A DNA stretch of 59,961 nucleotides from Gemmatimonadota bacterium (lineage in GTDB: Bacteria; Gemmatimonadota; Gemmatimonadetes; Gemmatimonadales; GWC2-71-9): contig QHUS01000066.1 in NCBI GenBank assembly GCA_003222035.1, positions 1 through 59,961 of the forward strand, given 5' to 3'. The notes under the pieces were generated by a model, which had not been told where the DNA came from, ran no database searches, and was given only the letters and a program-made list of their open reading frames with translations. Positions within the stretch are counted from its first letter, which is position 1. The number at the start of each line of letters is the position of its first letter. Shown here piece by piece: positions 11,958 through 21,628 of this stretch. The translations under genes were made by a program, and so were the position numbers.

Positions 11958-13568
11958 TTAGTACCTGATGCCCGTCCGGATCGCGATCCCCCAGGGGCCG
12001 CCCGCGAACCCTTCCCCGAAGCGATACCCGACGGCGAACTCCACCACGTCGCCGCGGGCGGCCCGCGTGGGGCCGATCCGGAGAGACAGGCCGACGGCAC
12101 CGCCGAGCCGCGCCGGTTCGCTGGTGTACCCCGCGCCGTCGGCGTCGTACCAGGCGCCACCATAGTCGAAAAACGGCGCCAGTCCTATGCCCATCAGACC
12201 CCACACCTCGTCCGCCACCAGCACGCGATCCTCGACCGCGAGCCACACCATGCGGGTCCCGGTGAACTCGTGGATCCCGAAGACCCGAGGCCCGTTTTGC
12301 GTGACCCAGAGATCGAACTCGTTGCCGGGCTTGGGCCGGCGCAGCGCAGCGGTTTCGAAGTGCACAATGAGCGTCTGCCGCGACAGGTTCTGGCTTGCGA
12401 CCGTGAGCGCGCCGCTGACGCGCGTCGAGTCGGGCACGCCGGCCGTGAGCACGCCATTCGCCGCTGCCCGCAGCACCGCGAAGCCACGGGGCCACGGCGC
12501 GGCGAGTTGCACGCTCACCTCGGGCCCGATTCCCGCTTGGCCGCTGGGATAGCCCCACGCCTGTGGCGCGGCCCACACGCCGAGATGGAAGAGCTGGGAG
12601 ATATCCACGTCCTCGCGCCGCGCGAAGGAGTTGTACCGTTCGAGCACCTGGAATCGCACGCGGCCGGCGTCGATTCCCACTCCCGCCGTGCCGAACAGGG
12701 AGCGCGGGAATGCAGCCAGGCGGACCGCGTCGCGCTCGTCGACGAAATCCTCGCGACGCCACTCGCCGCCGAACCAGAGTCGTAGATACTTCCGGGTGGT
12801 GGCCGACAAGCCGAACCCGGCAACGAGCCCCAGGCGCAGGGCGCGCCGCTGCGCGGTGGCGCTCGTGTCGCCGTCCTGAAACCTGAGCACCCGCTCCGAT
12901 GCCGCCTCTCCACTGGTGAGGAGGGCGCGTCGCGCGGCCGTTTCATAGAACGGCACGCCCACCGCCCAGAAGCCCTGATCGCCGTCCGACTTGGCCCGGT
13001 AGAGGGCCTGCAGCACCGTGCGCCGCGAGAGGAAATGCGGGCTCAGGTAGCCGAGGTCGAAGACGTTGCGATCGGGCGTGTGGTTGTAGACGGCCAGGAG
13101 CGAGGTGGCGCTGCCGAGGAAGTTGTCCTCGACGAGACCCAGGAGCCAGCTCGTGGAGCCGCCGGCCGTCGAGTACCCGAGTTGCGGCTTGGTGCTCCAG
13201 CCGTCGACCGTCGCGACGCGCAGCGCCAGGCGGCCGTCGAGGCGCGTGGTGTCGAGCCGCACGCGGCTGAACACGTTCAAGCTGCGCAGCGCCCGCTCGC
13301 TTTCGACGACCCGCGCCGAGTCGTACGGGTCGCCGGGATTGACGAGCAGGGCGCTGCGGATGACGGCCGCGCGCGTCGTCACGTGCAGCCCGTTCGCCAC
13401 GCGGGCCATGAAGCTCTGCGCCTCTTCCTGCGCGTCGAAGACGTTCCGATTCACCACGATGATGGTGTCGATCGTCGGCGCCGGCCTGGATTGGGCGGCC
13501 ACTCGCTCCGACGGGCGGGCGGCCAGCCCGGCGAGCGCGAGCCCGACCGCTCTACTTGACCAAGTCAA
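11958..13568 (-). CDS. outer-membrane protein with POTRA-like and BamA/Omp85-like barrel
   Basis: A 536-residue exported protein. After a signal peptide (cleavage near RVAAQS) comes a POTRA-like segment (roughly 30-125, with GDPYDSARVVESERALRSLNVF), then a long region of alternating beta strands that resembles the bacterial surface antigen barrel and ends in an aromatic residue (GIRY). Family knowledge suggests insertion or export of outer-membrane components, but this short one-POTRA version is not BamA itself. It overlaps the lipoprotein gene upstream by 17 nt and is probably its partner. Specific function unknown. Confidence 0.72.
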   Translation of the reverse strand: MTWSSRAVGLALAGLAARPSERVAAQSRPAPTIDTIIVVNRNVFDAQEEAQSFMARVANGLHVTTRAAVIRSALLVNPGDPYDSARVVESERALRSLNVFSRVRLDTTRLDGRLALRVATVDGWSTKPQLGYSTAGGSTSWLLGLVEDNFLGSATSLLAVYNHTPDRNVFDLGYLSPHFLSRRTVLQALYRAKSDGDQGFWAVGVPFYETAARRALLTSGEAASERVLRFQDGDTSATAQRRALRLGLVAGFGLSATTRKYLRLWFGGEWRREDFVDERDAVRLAAFPRSLFGTAGVGIDAGRVRFQVLERYNSFARREDVDISQLFHLGVWAAPQAWGYPSGQAGIGPEVSVQLAAPWPRGFAVLRAAANGVLTAGVPDSTRVSGALTVASQNLSRQTLIVHFETAALRRPKPGNEFDLWVTQNGPRVFGIHEFTGTRMVWLAVEDRVLVADEVWGLMGIGLAPFFDYGGAWYDADGAGYTSEPARLGGAVGLSLRIGPTRAARGDVVEFAVGYRFGEGFAGGPWGIAIRTGIRY

Positions 13569-14088
13569 TGCGCTGGTGCAGCGGATAGGTCACGTGGCGG
13601 GACGCATCGCTCCATTCCGTAAAATACAGCGTCGCGTCCACGCGCCCCGTGATGTGGCGCAATCCCCGCGTTGCCACAGTGAGCGTGCCCCGGACCGAAT
13701 CCGGTTTGAGCGGGTCGCAGAAGCATGCCACGGTGGCGTAGGCAGGCAGGCGCGCGGGCGGCGGCCCGATCGGGTACGCGACGTTCTGCCGCAGGTCTCG
13801 CACGTTGCCCAGATCGAGCGCGAGCGTGATCGAGTATTCATCGCCCTCACCGTCGGCGGGGTTGAAGTCGTACCGGGCGAGCCCGACGTCGCCACCACCC
13901 CGGGTCGTATCGATCGAGAGCCTCACTAGCGTGACGGTCGAGTCGTGCTCGACCACGATGCGCCCGTGCCACTCCCAGCGGGCGGCGCTCTGGAGGCCGA
14001 GGGTGTCGTCCAGTCTCGATACGGAATCGCATGCCAAGAGCAACGGCAACAGCGTCACGCAGAGGCGTCGCGCGGTGGCGTTGCACAA
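13552..14088 (-). CDS. predicted lipoprotein, unknown function
   Basis: A 178-residue protein with a lipoprotein signal ending LLPLLLAC (lipid on Cys20) and a predicted all-beta mature part with repeated short strands. I recognise no family. It precedes and overlaps the BamA-like gene by 17 nt, so the two are likely one operon and work together at the outer membrane. The TTG start at 14088 and the signal peptide codons are made from the 13-nt repeat array at 14054-14122, so the present N-terminus may have been created by the repeat. A later GTG would give a very short signal. Confidence 0.65.
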   Translation of the reverse strand: MCNATARRLCVTLLPLLLACDSVSRLDDTLGLQSAARWEWHGRIVVEHDSTVTLVRLSIDTTRGGGDVGLARYDFNPADGEGDEYSITLALDLGNVRDLRQNVAYPIGPPPARLPAYATVACFCDPLKPDSVRGTLTVATRGLRHITGRVDATLYFTEWSDASRHVTYPLHQRIDLVK

Positions 14089-14122
14089 AAACGTCCCGCA
14101 AAGGCGTGAAACGGGTGACGCC
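14054..14122 (+). repeat. 13-nt direct repeat array, left flank of the four-helix gene
   Basis: Head-to-tail units GTCACGCAGAGGC, GTCGCGCGGTGGC, GTTGCACAAAAAC, GTCCCGCAAAGGC (14054-14105) and a 14-nt GTGAAACGGGTGAC. The inverse of the same unit occurs at 14522-14564, on the far side of the gene. Confidence 0.85.
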
Positions 14123-14151
14123 TTCAGGTGGGTATTCTCCTATGGTTCGGC

Positions 14152-14526
14152 ATGGTGCTGCGCGCGTATGCTCGCCGACTGCAGGTCCACGAGGTTGCGG
14201 TCGAAGTCGCCGTCCAGACGGCGCGGTTGAGCCGCGAGCTGTCGGGACCGGGCGTGGCGCCGCGGTCCGATCAACTCGTTCGCGCGGCGTTGTCCATCAG
14301 CTCAAACATAGCTGAGGCCTGCGGCCAGGGCACTGTCCCGGAGTTCCGCCGGTTTCTGCAGTATGCGCGGGGATCTGCTCAGGAGACGTTGACGCAGCTG
14401 CGGATCGCGGCCGCCCTCGATCCAGCCCACGCGCCGAGCGCTCACGCAATCGAGGGTCGCGTGGCCCTCATCATAAAGCTGCTCGGCCGGTTGATCGCTC
14501 ATCCCCCGCCCCCGCCCGACAGTTGA
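14152..14526 (+). CDS. four-helix-bundle protein (S23/IVS, Avd-like)
   Basis: A 124-residue helical protein with the family core RAALSISSNIAEACGQG followed by EFRRFLQYARGSAQET. Members include proteins encoded by intervening sequences of 23S rRNA genes and the Avd accessory protein of diversity-generating retroelements; most stand-alone copies have no known role. No reverse transcriptase or rRNA gene is nearby. I chose ATG 14152; a GTG at 14128 is possible. The gene lies between inverted 13-nt repeat arrays and its stop codon is inside the right one, which suggests gene and repeats travel as a unit. Confidence 0.82.
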   Translation: MVLRAYARRLQVHEVAVEVAVQTARLSRELSGPGVAPRSDQLVRAALSISSNIAEACGQGTVPEFRRFLQYARGSAQETLTQLRIAAALDPAHAPSAHAIEGRVALIIKLLGRLIAHPPPPPDS

Positions 14527-14562
14527 CGGGGACGTCACTGTGCTACGCCTCTGTGCGACGCC

Positions 14563-14564
<2 letters not shown>
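14522..14564 (-). repeat. 13-nt repeat array, right flank, inverted
   Basis: Read on the minus strand: ACTGAGGC, GTCGCACAGAGGC (14559-14547), GTAGCACAGTGAC (14546-14534), GTCCCCGTCAAC. Same unit as the left flank in opposite orientation. It holds the stop codons of the four-helix gene and of the glutamine synthetase copy. Confidence 0.83.
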
Positions 14565-15853
<1,289 letters not shown>

Positions 15854-15868
15854 GGGGACTAAGATAGA

Positions 15869-15948
15869 GGGCGGTAAAAGGCGGCAGAAGGCGGCAAGAG
15901 CTCGCTGTCGCCCTTGCCGCCCTTGCCGCCCGTTGCCGTCCTTCGCCT
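15869..15948. repeat. self-complementary repeat between the two glutamine synthetase genes
   Basis: Left arm GGCGGTAAAA, GGCGGCAGAA, GGCGGCAAGAG; right arm is the reverse complement of GGGCGGCAA-type 9-nt units. The right arm reaches the glnA stop codon. Can fold as a terminator-like hairpin. Confidence 0.7.
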
Positions 15949-17422
15949 ACACGTCGTAGTACAGGAAGAACTCGTACGGATGCGGCCGCAGTGCCACTGG
16001 ATCGATCTCCTTGGCGCGCTTGTAGGCGATCCAGGTGTCGATCACATCCGGTGTGAACACGCCGCCCTGGAGCAGGAAGTCGTGGTCCGCTTCCAGCGCC
16101 GCCAGCGACTCGTTCAGCGAGCCCGGCGTGTTCTTCACGTGCTTGCGCTCCTCGGGCTCGAGCTCGTACAGATCCACGTCCATCGGCTTGGGCGGCTCGA
16201 TCTTGTTCTTGACGCCGTCCAGCCCCGCCAAGAGCAGCGCCGCAAACGTCAGGTACGGGTTGCTCGACGGATCCGGCGCCCGGAACTCGACCCGTTTCGC
16301 CTTCGACGACTTCGAGTACACGGGAATGCGGCAGATCGCCGAGCGGTTGCGCTGCGAGTAGATCAGGTTGATCGGCGCCTCGTACCCCGGCACCAGCCGA
16401 CGGTAGCTGTTCGTCGTGGGCGCCGCGAACGCGAGCACCGCGGGCGCGTGCTTGATCAGGCCGCCGATATACCACCGCGCGGTGTCCGAAATCAGGGCGT
16501 ACCCATTGGCGTCGAAAAACAGATTCTTCGCGTCCTTCCACAGGCTCATGTGCACGTGCATCCCTGAGCCATTGTCCCCGAACAGCGGCTTGGGCATGAA
16601 CGTCGCGGTATAGCCGTTTTGGGCGCACACGTTCTTCACGATGTACTTGTACATCATCATCTGGTCGGCCATGCGGGTCAGCGTCTTGAACCGCATGTCG
16701 ATCTCCGTCTGACCCGCGGTGCCCACCTCGTGGTGATGCACTTCGACGTCGATTCCCGACGCGATCATCGCCAGCATGATCCTCGAGCGGAGGTCCTGCA
16801 GCTTGTCCACCGGCGGCACCGGGAAGTAGCCCTCCTTGTGCCGCGGCCGGTGTCCCAGGTTCGGACCGCCGCCGTTCGCCCCCGAGTTCCAGATGCCTTC
16901 CTCGGAGTCGATATGGTAGTAGCCCTCGTGCGCGTTCTGGTCGAAGCGCACCGAGTTGAAGATGTAAAACTCGGCTTCCGGCCCGTAGTACGACGTCGTG
17001 GCGATCCCCGTCTTCACGAGGTACTGCTCCGCCTTTTGCGCCACGTAACGCGGGTCGCGGCTGTAGCGCTCCCCCGTCACCGGGTCGCCGACATCGCAGG
17101 TCAGTGAAAGCGTCGGCACCTGGAGACAGGGATCGACGAACGCGCTCGCCGGGTCCGGAAACAGCAGCATGTCGCTCTCGTTGATCGCCTGGAAGCCGCG
17201 GATCGAGGAGCCGTCGAAGCCGATCCCCTCTTTGAACAGCTCTTCCGTCAGCTCGCTGAGCGGGATGGAAAAGTGTTGCCACGTGCCCGGCAGATCGGTG
17301 AACCGAATGTCCACCACCTGCACGCCGGCATCCTTCGCCTTCCGCACCACGTCTGCCGGCGTCGCGGCGGCGGCGGCCTTCGCCCCGGAGGCGCTCGTGG
17401 TTGGCTCCAACGTCGCAGTCAT
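15947..17422 (-). CDS. glnA: glutamine synthetase, type I
   Basis: ATP-dependent amination of glutamate, the main ammonia-assimilating step. The 491-residue protein has an intact [20 protein letters not shown] loop, the metal and substrate motifs [18 protein letters not shown] region and [14 protein letters not shown], and [11 protein letters not shown]. It ends EFFLYYDV. The N-terminus is preceded by a 20-residue Ala/Thr-rich extension. ATG 17422 follows AGGAGACC. It differs clearly in type from the neighbouring second copy. A consensus promoter and an intrinsic terminator lie in its leader, so some form of leader control is possible. Confidence 0.95.
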   Translation of the reverse strand: MTATLEPTTSASGAKAAAAATPADVVRKAKDAGVQVVDIRFTDLPGTWQHFSIPLSELTEELFKEGIGFDGSSIRGFQAINESDMLLFPDPASAFVDPCLQVPTLSLTCDVGDPVTGERYSRDPRYVAQKAEQYLVKTGIATTSYYGPEAEFYIFNSVRFDQNAHEGYYHIDSEEGIWNSGANGGGPNLGHRPRHKEGYFPVPPVDKLQDLRSRIMLAMIASGIDVEVHHHEVGTAGQTEIDMRFKTLTRMADQMMMYKYIVKNVCAQNGYTATFMPKPLFGDNGSGMHVHMSLWKDAKNLFFDANGYALISDTARWYIGGLIKHAPAVLAFAAPTTNSYRRLVPGYEAPINLIYSQRNRSAICRIPVYSKSSKAKRVEFRAPDPSSNPYLTFAALLLAGLDGVKNKIEPPKPMDVDLYELEPEERKHVKNTPGSLNESLAALEADHDFLLQGGVFTPDVIDTWIAYKRAKEIDPVALRPHPYEFFLYYDV

Positions 17423-17482
17423 ATGATCGGTCTCCTAAAGCGGTCCTTGAGAGTGATGTGCTCTGACGAGGCCACGATTAGC

Positions 17483-17516
17483 AAAAGCCCGGCCGCGGCT
17501 CTGTCGCGGGCGGGCT
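17483..17516 (-). terminator. intrinsic terminator in the glnA leader
   Basis: Minus strand AGCCCGCCCGCG, 7-nt loop, CGCGGCCGGGCT (11 of 12 positions paired), then TTTTGC. It lies downstream of the predicted glnA promoter and 61 nt before the glnA ATG. Confidence 0.7.
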
Positions 17517-17555
17517 AGCGATGACCACTGGGAAATGCGGCTGCAGGCATACGGG

Positions 17556-17584
17556 AAGGTATAGGCAGCGTTGCGCAGTGTCAA
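17556..17584 (-). promoter_or_regulatory. glnA promoter
   Basis: Minus strand TTGACA (17584-17579), 17-nt spacer, TACCTT (17561-17556), identical boxes and spacing to the cspA promoter. A tiny frame, MPAAAFPSGHR, starts at the predicted transcript start and stops at the terminator stem; it has no Gln or Glu codons. Confidence 0.7.
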
Positions 17585-17698
17585 CCATTTCGTGTCGCTA
17601 GCGCCACACTCGGACCGATGTCTCGCCCTGGACGGAGCCGTCTAGGGCGGACTGATCACCAAAACGTGCATGAGATGCACGGTTTTCAACGCACCGCG

Positions 17699-17962
17699 TT
17701 AGTCGTCCAGGGCCTCCACGAAGTGCCACAGCTCGACTGCCGAAAATTCACCGAAGCGCTCCTGGATGTCCCGCTCCGACGGCTCGAGAAAGATCCACCC
17801 CGTCGTGCGGCGGCGCTCCGCGGTAACGAAATGGACGCGACCGCGCACCGCGCCCAGCTCGGCGTCGGCCTGGGTCTCGATGAAGACGTCCCACCGGTCG
17901 TCGCCGCGCTTCAACTCGCCCATGTGCTTGGCACGATCCGGTCCCGGGAAAGCGGCGCCCAT
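17699..17962 (-). CDS. small conserved-looking protein, unknown function
   Basis: An 87-residue product with good coding character: amphipathic strands (RWDVFIETQADAELGAVRGRVHFV) then a Trp-containing acidic C-terminus (IFLEPSERDIQERF). No signal or membrane segment. I do not recognise a family. A later ATG (17923) is an alternative start. It is upstream of glnA on the same strand but a separate promoter lies between them. Confidence 0.55.
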   Translation of the reverse strand: MGAAFPGPDRAKHMGELKRGDDRWDVFIETQADAELGAVRGRVHFVTAERRRTTGWIFLEPSERDIQERFGEFSAVELWHFVEALDD

Positions 17963-18015
17963 TGGTCTAGAAATACGCTCCCGGCGTCGTTCATGCCAGT
18001 TAGATTGCGGCCTCC

Positions 18016-18714
18016 ATGAGCTGTCAGGCCTGTGGTACAGCCGTCTCCGCGACCGCGCGGTTCTGTCACAAATGCGGCGCCCGGCTGGGAAACTCCCAGA
18101 CGACAGGATGGCGGTCCGGCCTCCCGTGGGGGGTGGCTGGGGCGGCGCTGGGCGCGCTGCTCACCGTGCTGGCGCTCCGCCTCGGGAGCTCATCGGGAAG
18201 CGGGATACGGGATGCAGGAGAAGTGGGAGATGGGCCGCTTCCCGCAGCCCGCAACTCGCCTCCCGACATTTCGCAGATGTCCCCCGAAGAGCGCGCCACC
18301 CGCCTCTATAATCGGGTGATGACCCTCCACTCTCAGGGCAAGGCCGACAGTGCGGCGTTCTTCCTTGCCATGGCATTGCAAGCCTACGCGATGCTGCCGG
18401 CCCTGGACGTCGACGCGCGGTACCATATCGGCGTGCTCGACCTCGCGGGAGGCCACGCGCCCGCGGCCCTTGCGCAGGCGGACACCATTCAGCGGATGGT
18501 CCCCTCCCACTTGTTCGGTCTCATGCTCCGTGCTCGCGGGTTCGAGCTCGAAGGGGACGCCGCCCGCGCGCGGCGCGCGTACCAGGACTTTCTGAAGAAC
18601 GAAGCGGCGGAGCGCGCGCGCAAACGACCGGAGTACGACGATCATGCGGAGAATCTCGACTCCTTTCACCAACAGGCGACCGCGGCGACGACCGGGACGA
18701 AGCGCGGTGGCTGA
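18016..18714 (+). CDS. zinc-ribbon, single-pass membrane protein with TPR-like region
   Basis: A 232-residue protein. Residues 3-21 form a zinc ribbon (CQACG, CHKCG), residues about 33-56 a membrane helix (GVAGAALGALLTVLALRL), and residues 90-215 a helical region with TPR-like pairs. Between helix and TPR part, about 20 residues rich in Gly, Arg and Pro (GIRDAGEVGDGPLPAARN) are encoded by the self-complementary repeat at 18193-18266, an insertion kept in frame. The gene overlaps mqnD by 8 nt. Likely a membrane scaffold; no specific role can be given. Confidence 0.7.
   Translation: MSCQACGTAVSATARFCHKCGARLGNSQTTGWRSGLPWGVAGAALGALLTVLALRLGSSSGSGIRDAGEVGDGPLPAARNSPPDISQMSPEERATRLYNRVMTLHSQGKADSAAFFLAMALQAYAMLPALDVDARYHIGVLDLAGGHAPAALAQADTIQRMVPSHLFGLMLRARGFELEGDAARARRAYQDFLKNEAAERARKRPEYDDHAENLDSFHQQATAATTGTKRGG
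18193..18266. repeat. self-complementary 7-nt repeat array inside a coding region
   Basis: Left arm GGGAAGC, GGGATAC, GGGATGC and degenerate units; right arm (18235-18266) is the reverse complement of GGGAGGC, GAGTTGC, GGGCTGC, GGGAAGC. Same architecture and period as 6881-6956 and 56588-56664, with a different unit sequence. Confidence 0.72.
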
Positions 18715-19573
18715 CCGTCAGCACACGATTCATCTGGCGCACAGCCCGGACGCGGACGACGCATTCATGTTCTGGGCGCTCGCCGCGGGGCGCATCGACA
18801 CCGGCGACCGGCGGTACGTGCACGAGCTCGGGGACATCGAGTCGCTGAACCGGCGGGCGCTCGCCGGCGAGCTGGAAGTGACGGCGGTGTCGCTGCACGC
18901 CTACGCCTACCTCGCCGACCGCTATGCGCTGCTGGCGCACGGCGCGAGTATCGGCGACCGCTATGGACCTCGAGTCGTGGCCCGCGCACCGCGCCCCGCG
19001 GATCCACACGGGACCCTCGGAGCAGAGGGCGTCGTGGTCGCGGTCCCGGGCGAGTTGACCACCGCCTTTCTCGCGCTCAAGCTCTACCAGCCCGCGGTGC
19101 GCCACGTCGTCGTGCCGTTCGACCGAATCGAGGACTACGTGGTCGCGGGCCACGCGGATGCAGGCCTTCTCATCCACGAAGGGCAGATCACGTTCGCCGA
19201 TCGCGGTCTGCACCTGTGGGTGGACCTTGGCGAATGGTGGCACGGGGAGTCGGGTCTACCCTTGCCACTCGGTGGCAACGTCGTGCGGCGGGACCTTGGC
19301 GACGCGCTGATGCGTGACATCGCGTGCGACCTGAAGGCGAGCATCGAGTACGGCCTGGCCCACCGCGCGGAAGCACTCGCGCACGCGACCGCCTACAGCC
19401 GCGGCCTCGACGTGGCGCGCACCGACCGCTTCGTGGGCATGTACGTCAACGCGTATACGGTCGACTACGGCCCCACGGGCCGGCGCGCCGTCGCCGAGCT
19501 GTTGGGGCGCGCGCACCGGGCGGGACTGCTTTCCGCCCCCGTCGACATTCGATTCGTAACGGCCGGGACCTGA
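18707..19573 (+). CDS. mqnD: MqnD-like 1,4-dihydroxy-6-naphthoate synthase
   Basis: Last dedicated step of the futalosine route to menaquinone: cleaves cyclic dehypoxanthine futalosine. The 288-residue, periplasmic-binding-like fold begins HTIHLAHSPDADDAFMFWALAAG, the family N-terminus (SP..DD.FMF), and contains PGELTTAFLALKLY and LLIHEGQITFADRGL, typical of MqnD. GTG 18707 overlaps the previous gene; the open frame starts earlier without similarity. No other mqn genes lie in the window. A generic MqnA/MqnD-family binding protein is the alternative. Confidence 0.82.
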   Translation: MADRQHTIHLAHSPDADDAFMFWALAAGRIDTGDRRYVHELGDIESLNRRALAGELEVTAVSLHAYAYLADRYALLAHGASIGDRYGPRVVARAPRPADPHGTLGAEGVVVAVPGELTTAFLALKLYQPAVRHVVVPFDRIEDYVVAGHADAGLLIHEGQITFADRGLHLWVDLGEWWHGESGLPLPLGGNVVRRDLGDALMRDIACDLKASIEYGLAHRAEALAHATAYSRGLDVARTDRFVGMYVNAYTVDYGPTGRRAVAELLGRAHRAGLLSAPVDIRFVTAGT

Positions 19574-19621
19574 AGCCCCTCGTGGCGCGGCCCGGGCTAT
19601 ACAGACGCACGGGCCGGCCCC

Positions 19622-20731
19622 ATGTTTTACAGATTCACCAAGGAGTGGCGAGTGGCCGACATGCCCGGGGCCGGGCCCATCCAGGTGCTGGTCGTGGACG
19701 ACGAGGAGCCCATCCGGACCGCCCTCTCAAAGTTCCTCACGCAACAGCACTACGAAGTGCACGCCGCCGGCTCAGGCGACGAGGCTCTGCAGCAACTGCG
19801 GCGTCACCGGATAGCGCTCATGTTGTGCGACGTCCGCATGCCCGGCACCAGCGGGGTCGACCTCGTGCCCCAGGCAATCGAGATCGAGGCCGAGCTCGCC
19901 ATCCTCATGCTCACGGCCGTAAACGATGCCACCAGCGCCGCCCTGTGCATGCAGCGCGGCGCCATGGACTACTTGACCAAGCCGATCGAGCTCGCCGACT
20001 TGGCGCGCGCCGTCCAGCGGGCGCTCAAGCGGCGTGAGATGCTGCTCGAGAACCGCCAACTCAACCAGTGGCTCAAGGAGGAGGTCACCACGCAGAGCGC
20101 GGAGCTGCAGCGCGCCCGCATGAAACTGGAGCGGCTCTCGATCGCCACACTCGAGGCGCTGGTCAACGCCCTCGAGGCGAAAGACCCCTACATGCGTGGC
20201 CACTCGGCCCGGGTGGCAGACCTCTCCGCTACGATTGCCCATGAGCTCGGCATGTCGGACGAGGACGTCGAGCACGTCCGCGTGGCGGGCCGGCTGCACG
20301 ACATCGGCAAGATCGGCACCCGCGAGTCGGTGCTGAACAAGCAGGGAGCCCTCGCACCAGAAGAGTTCGAACACGTCAAGCAGCACGTCCTGATCGGCTC
20401 GCAGATCCTCGCACCGCTCGCACACCTTGGCGACATCATGCCGGCAGTGCGCCATCACCACGAGCGGTTCGACGGAACCGGATACCCTGACGGACTGCGT
20501 GGCCAGGACATCCCCGTTTCGGCTCGCATCATCGGCGCTGCCGAGGTCTACGATGCCCTTACCTCGTCGCGGGCCTACCAGGAGAAACTGAGTCCCGACA
20601 AAGCCATCGAGCGGATCGCCGACCTCGCCGGGACGGTGCTCGACCCCAAGGTGTACGAGGCACTGGTCACGGTGGTGGCGCGGCGTCGTACACTCGTGTT
20701 CCTCGACGAGGGTGGCACGTCGTCGAGCTGA
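19622..20731 (+). CDS. response regulator with HD-GYP phosphodiesterase domain
   Basis: A 369-residue two-domain protein. An N-terminal receiver (about 20-140; VVDDEEP, phosphoacceptor in LMLCDVRMPG, Lys in DYLTKPIEL) is followed by a coiled-coil linker and an HD-GYP domain (about 180-365) with HDIGKIG and HHERFDGTGYPDGL, both intact. Intact HD-GYP domains hydrolyse cyclic di-GMP. No histidine kinase is adjacent, so the input is unknown. The real start may be the second Met (MPGAGPIQV) rather than 19622. Confidence 0.9.
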   Translation: MFYRFTKEWRVADMPGAGPIQVLVVDDEEPIRTALSKFLTQQHYEVHAAGSGDEALQQLRRHRIALMLCDVRMPGTSGVDLVPQAIEIEAELAILMLTAVNDATSAALCMQRGAMDYLTKPIELADLARAVQRALKRREMLLENRQLNQWLKEEVTTQSAELQRARMKLERLSIATLEALVNALEAKDPYMRGHSARVADLSATIAHELGMSDEDVEHVRVAGRLHDIGKIGTRESVLNKQGALAPEEFEHVKQHVLIGSQILAPLAHLGDIMPAVRHHHERFDGTGYPDGLRGQDIPVSARIIGAAEVYDALTSSRAYQEKLSPDKAIERIADLAGTVLDPKVYEALVTVVARRRTLVFLDEGGTSSS

Positions 20732-20743
20732 CCCTGCCCCGTC

Positions 20744-21628
20744 GTGTTGATAGCTGTCACAGGTGCTACCGGATTCGTCGGCCGTCACGTTGCCACGATG
20801 CTCGCGCGCCGCGGGCACACGGTGCGGGCGTTGGTACGGCCTTCGACTCCCCCGCCAACTTCGCCCCCGGGCATCGAAGTCGTCGTGGGTGACCTGGCGG
20901 ACCACGCTGCGCTCGCCTCACTCGTACGGCACGCGAACGCCGTGATTCATCTGGTGGGCATCATCGTGGAAACCGGCGGCGCCACGTTCCAGAGCGTGCA
21001 CGTGGAGGGCACGCGGCGCCTGCTCGGGGCCGCGCGCGAGGGGAGCGTCGAGCGGTTCGTCCACATGAGCGCCGCCGGCGCGCGCGATGCCCCCGGGGCG
21101 ACACCCTACCACCGCACCAAGTGGCACGCCGAAGAGCTGGTGCGCGGCTCTGGCCTCTCGCACGTCGTCTTCCGCCCCTCGATCATCAGCGGCCCTGAGA
21201 ACCAGCCTATCCGGACGCTCGCCCGGCTCCATCGTTGGTCTCCGGTGGTCCCGGTATTCGGCGACGGCTCCTTCCCCACCCAGCCCGTGTGGATCGAGGA
21301 CGTCGCGCTCGCGTTCGCGCTCGCCGCCGAGCGCCCTGGGCTCGTGGGTGCATTCGAGCTGGGCGGGCCGGAGGTGCTTACTTACGAAGATTTCTTGCTC
21401 GCGATCGGTCGTGCGGTTGGCCACCCCCGCCCCCTCATGCACGTACCGCTGTGGCTGGCGCGTGCGGCGGCCGGAGCATTCGGTCTGCTTGGCCGGTTCG
21501 CGCCGCTCACGAGCGACCAGCTGCAGATGCTGGTCGAGGGCAGTGCCACACCCGCCAACGCCATCGACACGACGTTCGGCATCCGGCCCGTCCGGTTCGA
21601 GGACGGCTTGCAACGCTATCTGACATGA
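20744..21628 (+). CDS. NAD(P)-binding SDR-type protein, NDUFA9-like
   Basis: A 294-residue atypical short-chain dehydrogenase with the Rossmann motif VTGATGFVGRHVATML at the start, DLADHAAL, and a Tyr/Lys-like YHRTKWHAE. It resembles the NDUFA9/YwnB group that binds NADP without a clear catalytic reaction. The GTG start lies 12 nt after the response regulator and its stop overlaps the YceI gene (ATGA), so three genes may be co-transcribed. Substrate unknown. Confidence 0.8.
   Translation: MLIAVTGATGFVGRHVATMLARRGHTVRALVRPSTPPPTSPPGIEVVVGDLADHAALASLVRHANAVIHLVGIIVETGGATFQSVHVEGTRRLLGAAREGSVERFVHMSAAGARDAPGATPYHRTKWHAEELVRGSGLSHVVFRPSIISGPENQPIRTLARLHRWSPVVPVFGDGSFPTQPVWIEDVALAFALAAERPGLVGAFELGGPEVLTYEDFLLAIGRAVGHPRPLMHVPLWLARAAAGAFGLLGRFAPLTSDQLQMLVEGSATPANAIDTTFGIRPVRFEDGLQRYLT

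Noticed and set aside
14152-14526. Diversity-generating retroelement
   Set aside because: Only an Avd-like fold is seen; no reverse transcriptase, template or variable repeat was found in the window.
17521-17698. tRNA gene in the gap upstream of glnA
   Set aside because: No T-loop GTTCGAATC-like motif or cloverleaf could be drawn; the region is explained by the glnA promoter.
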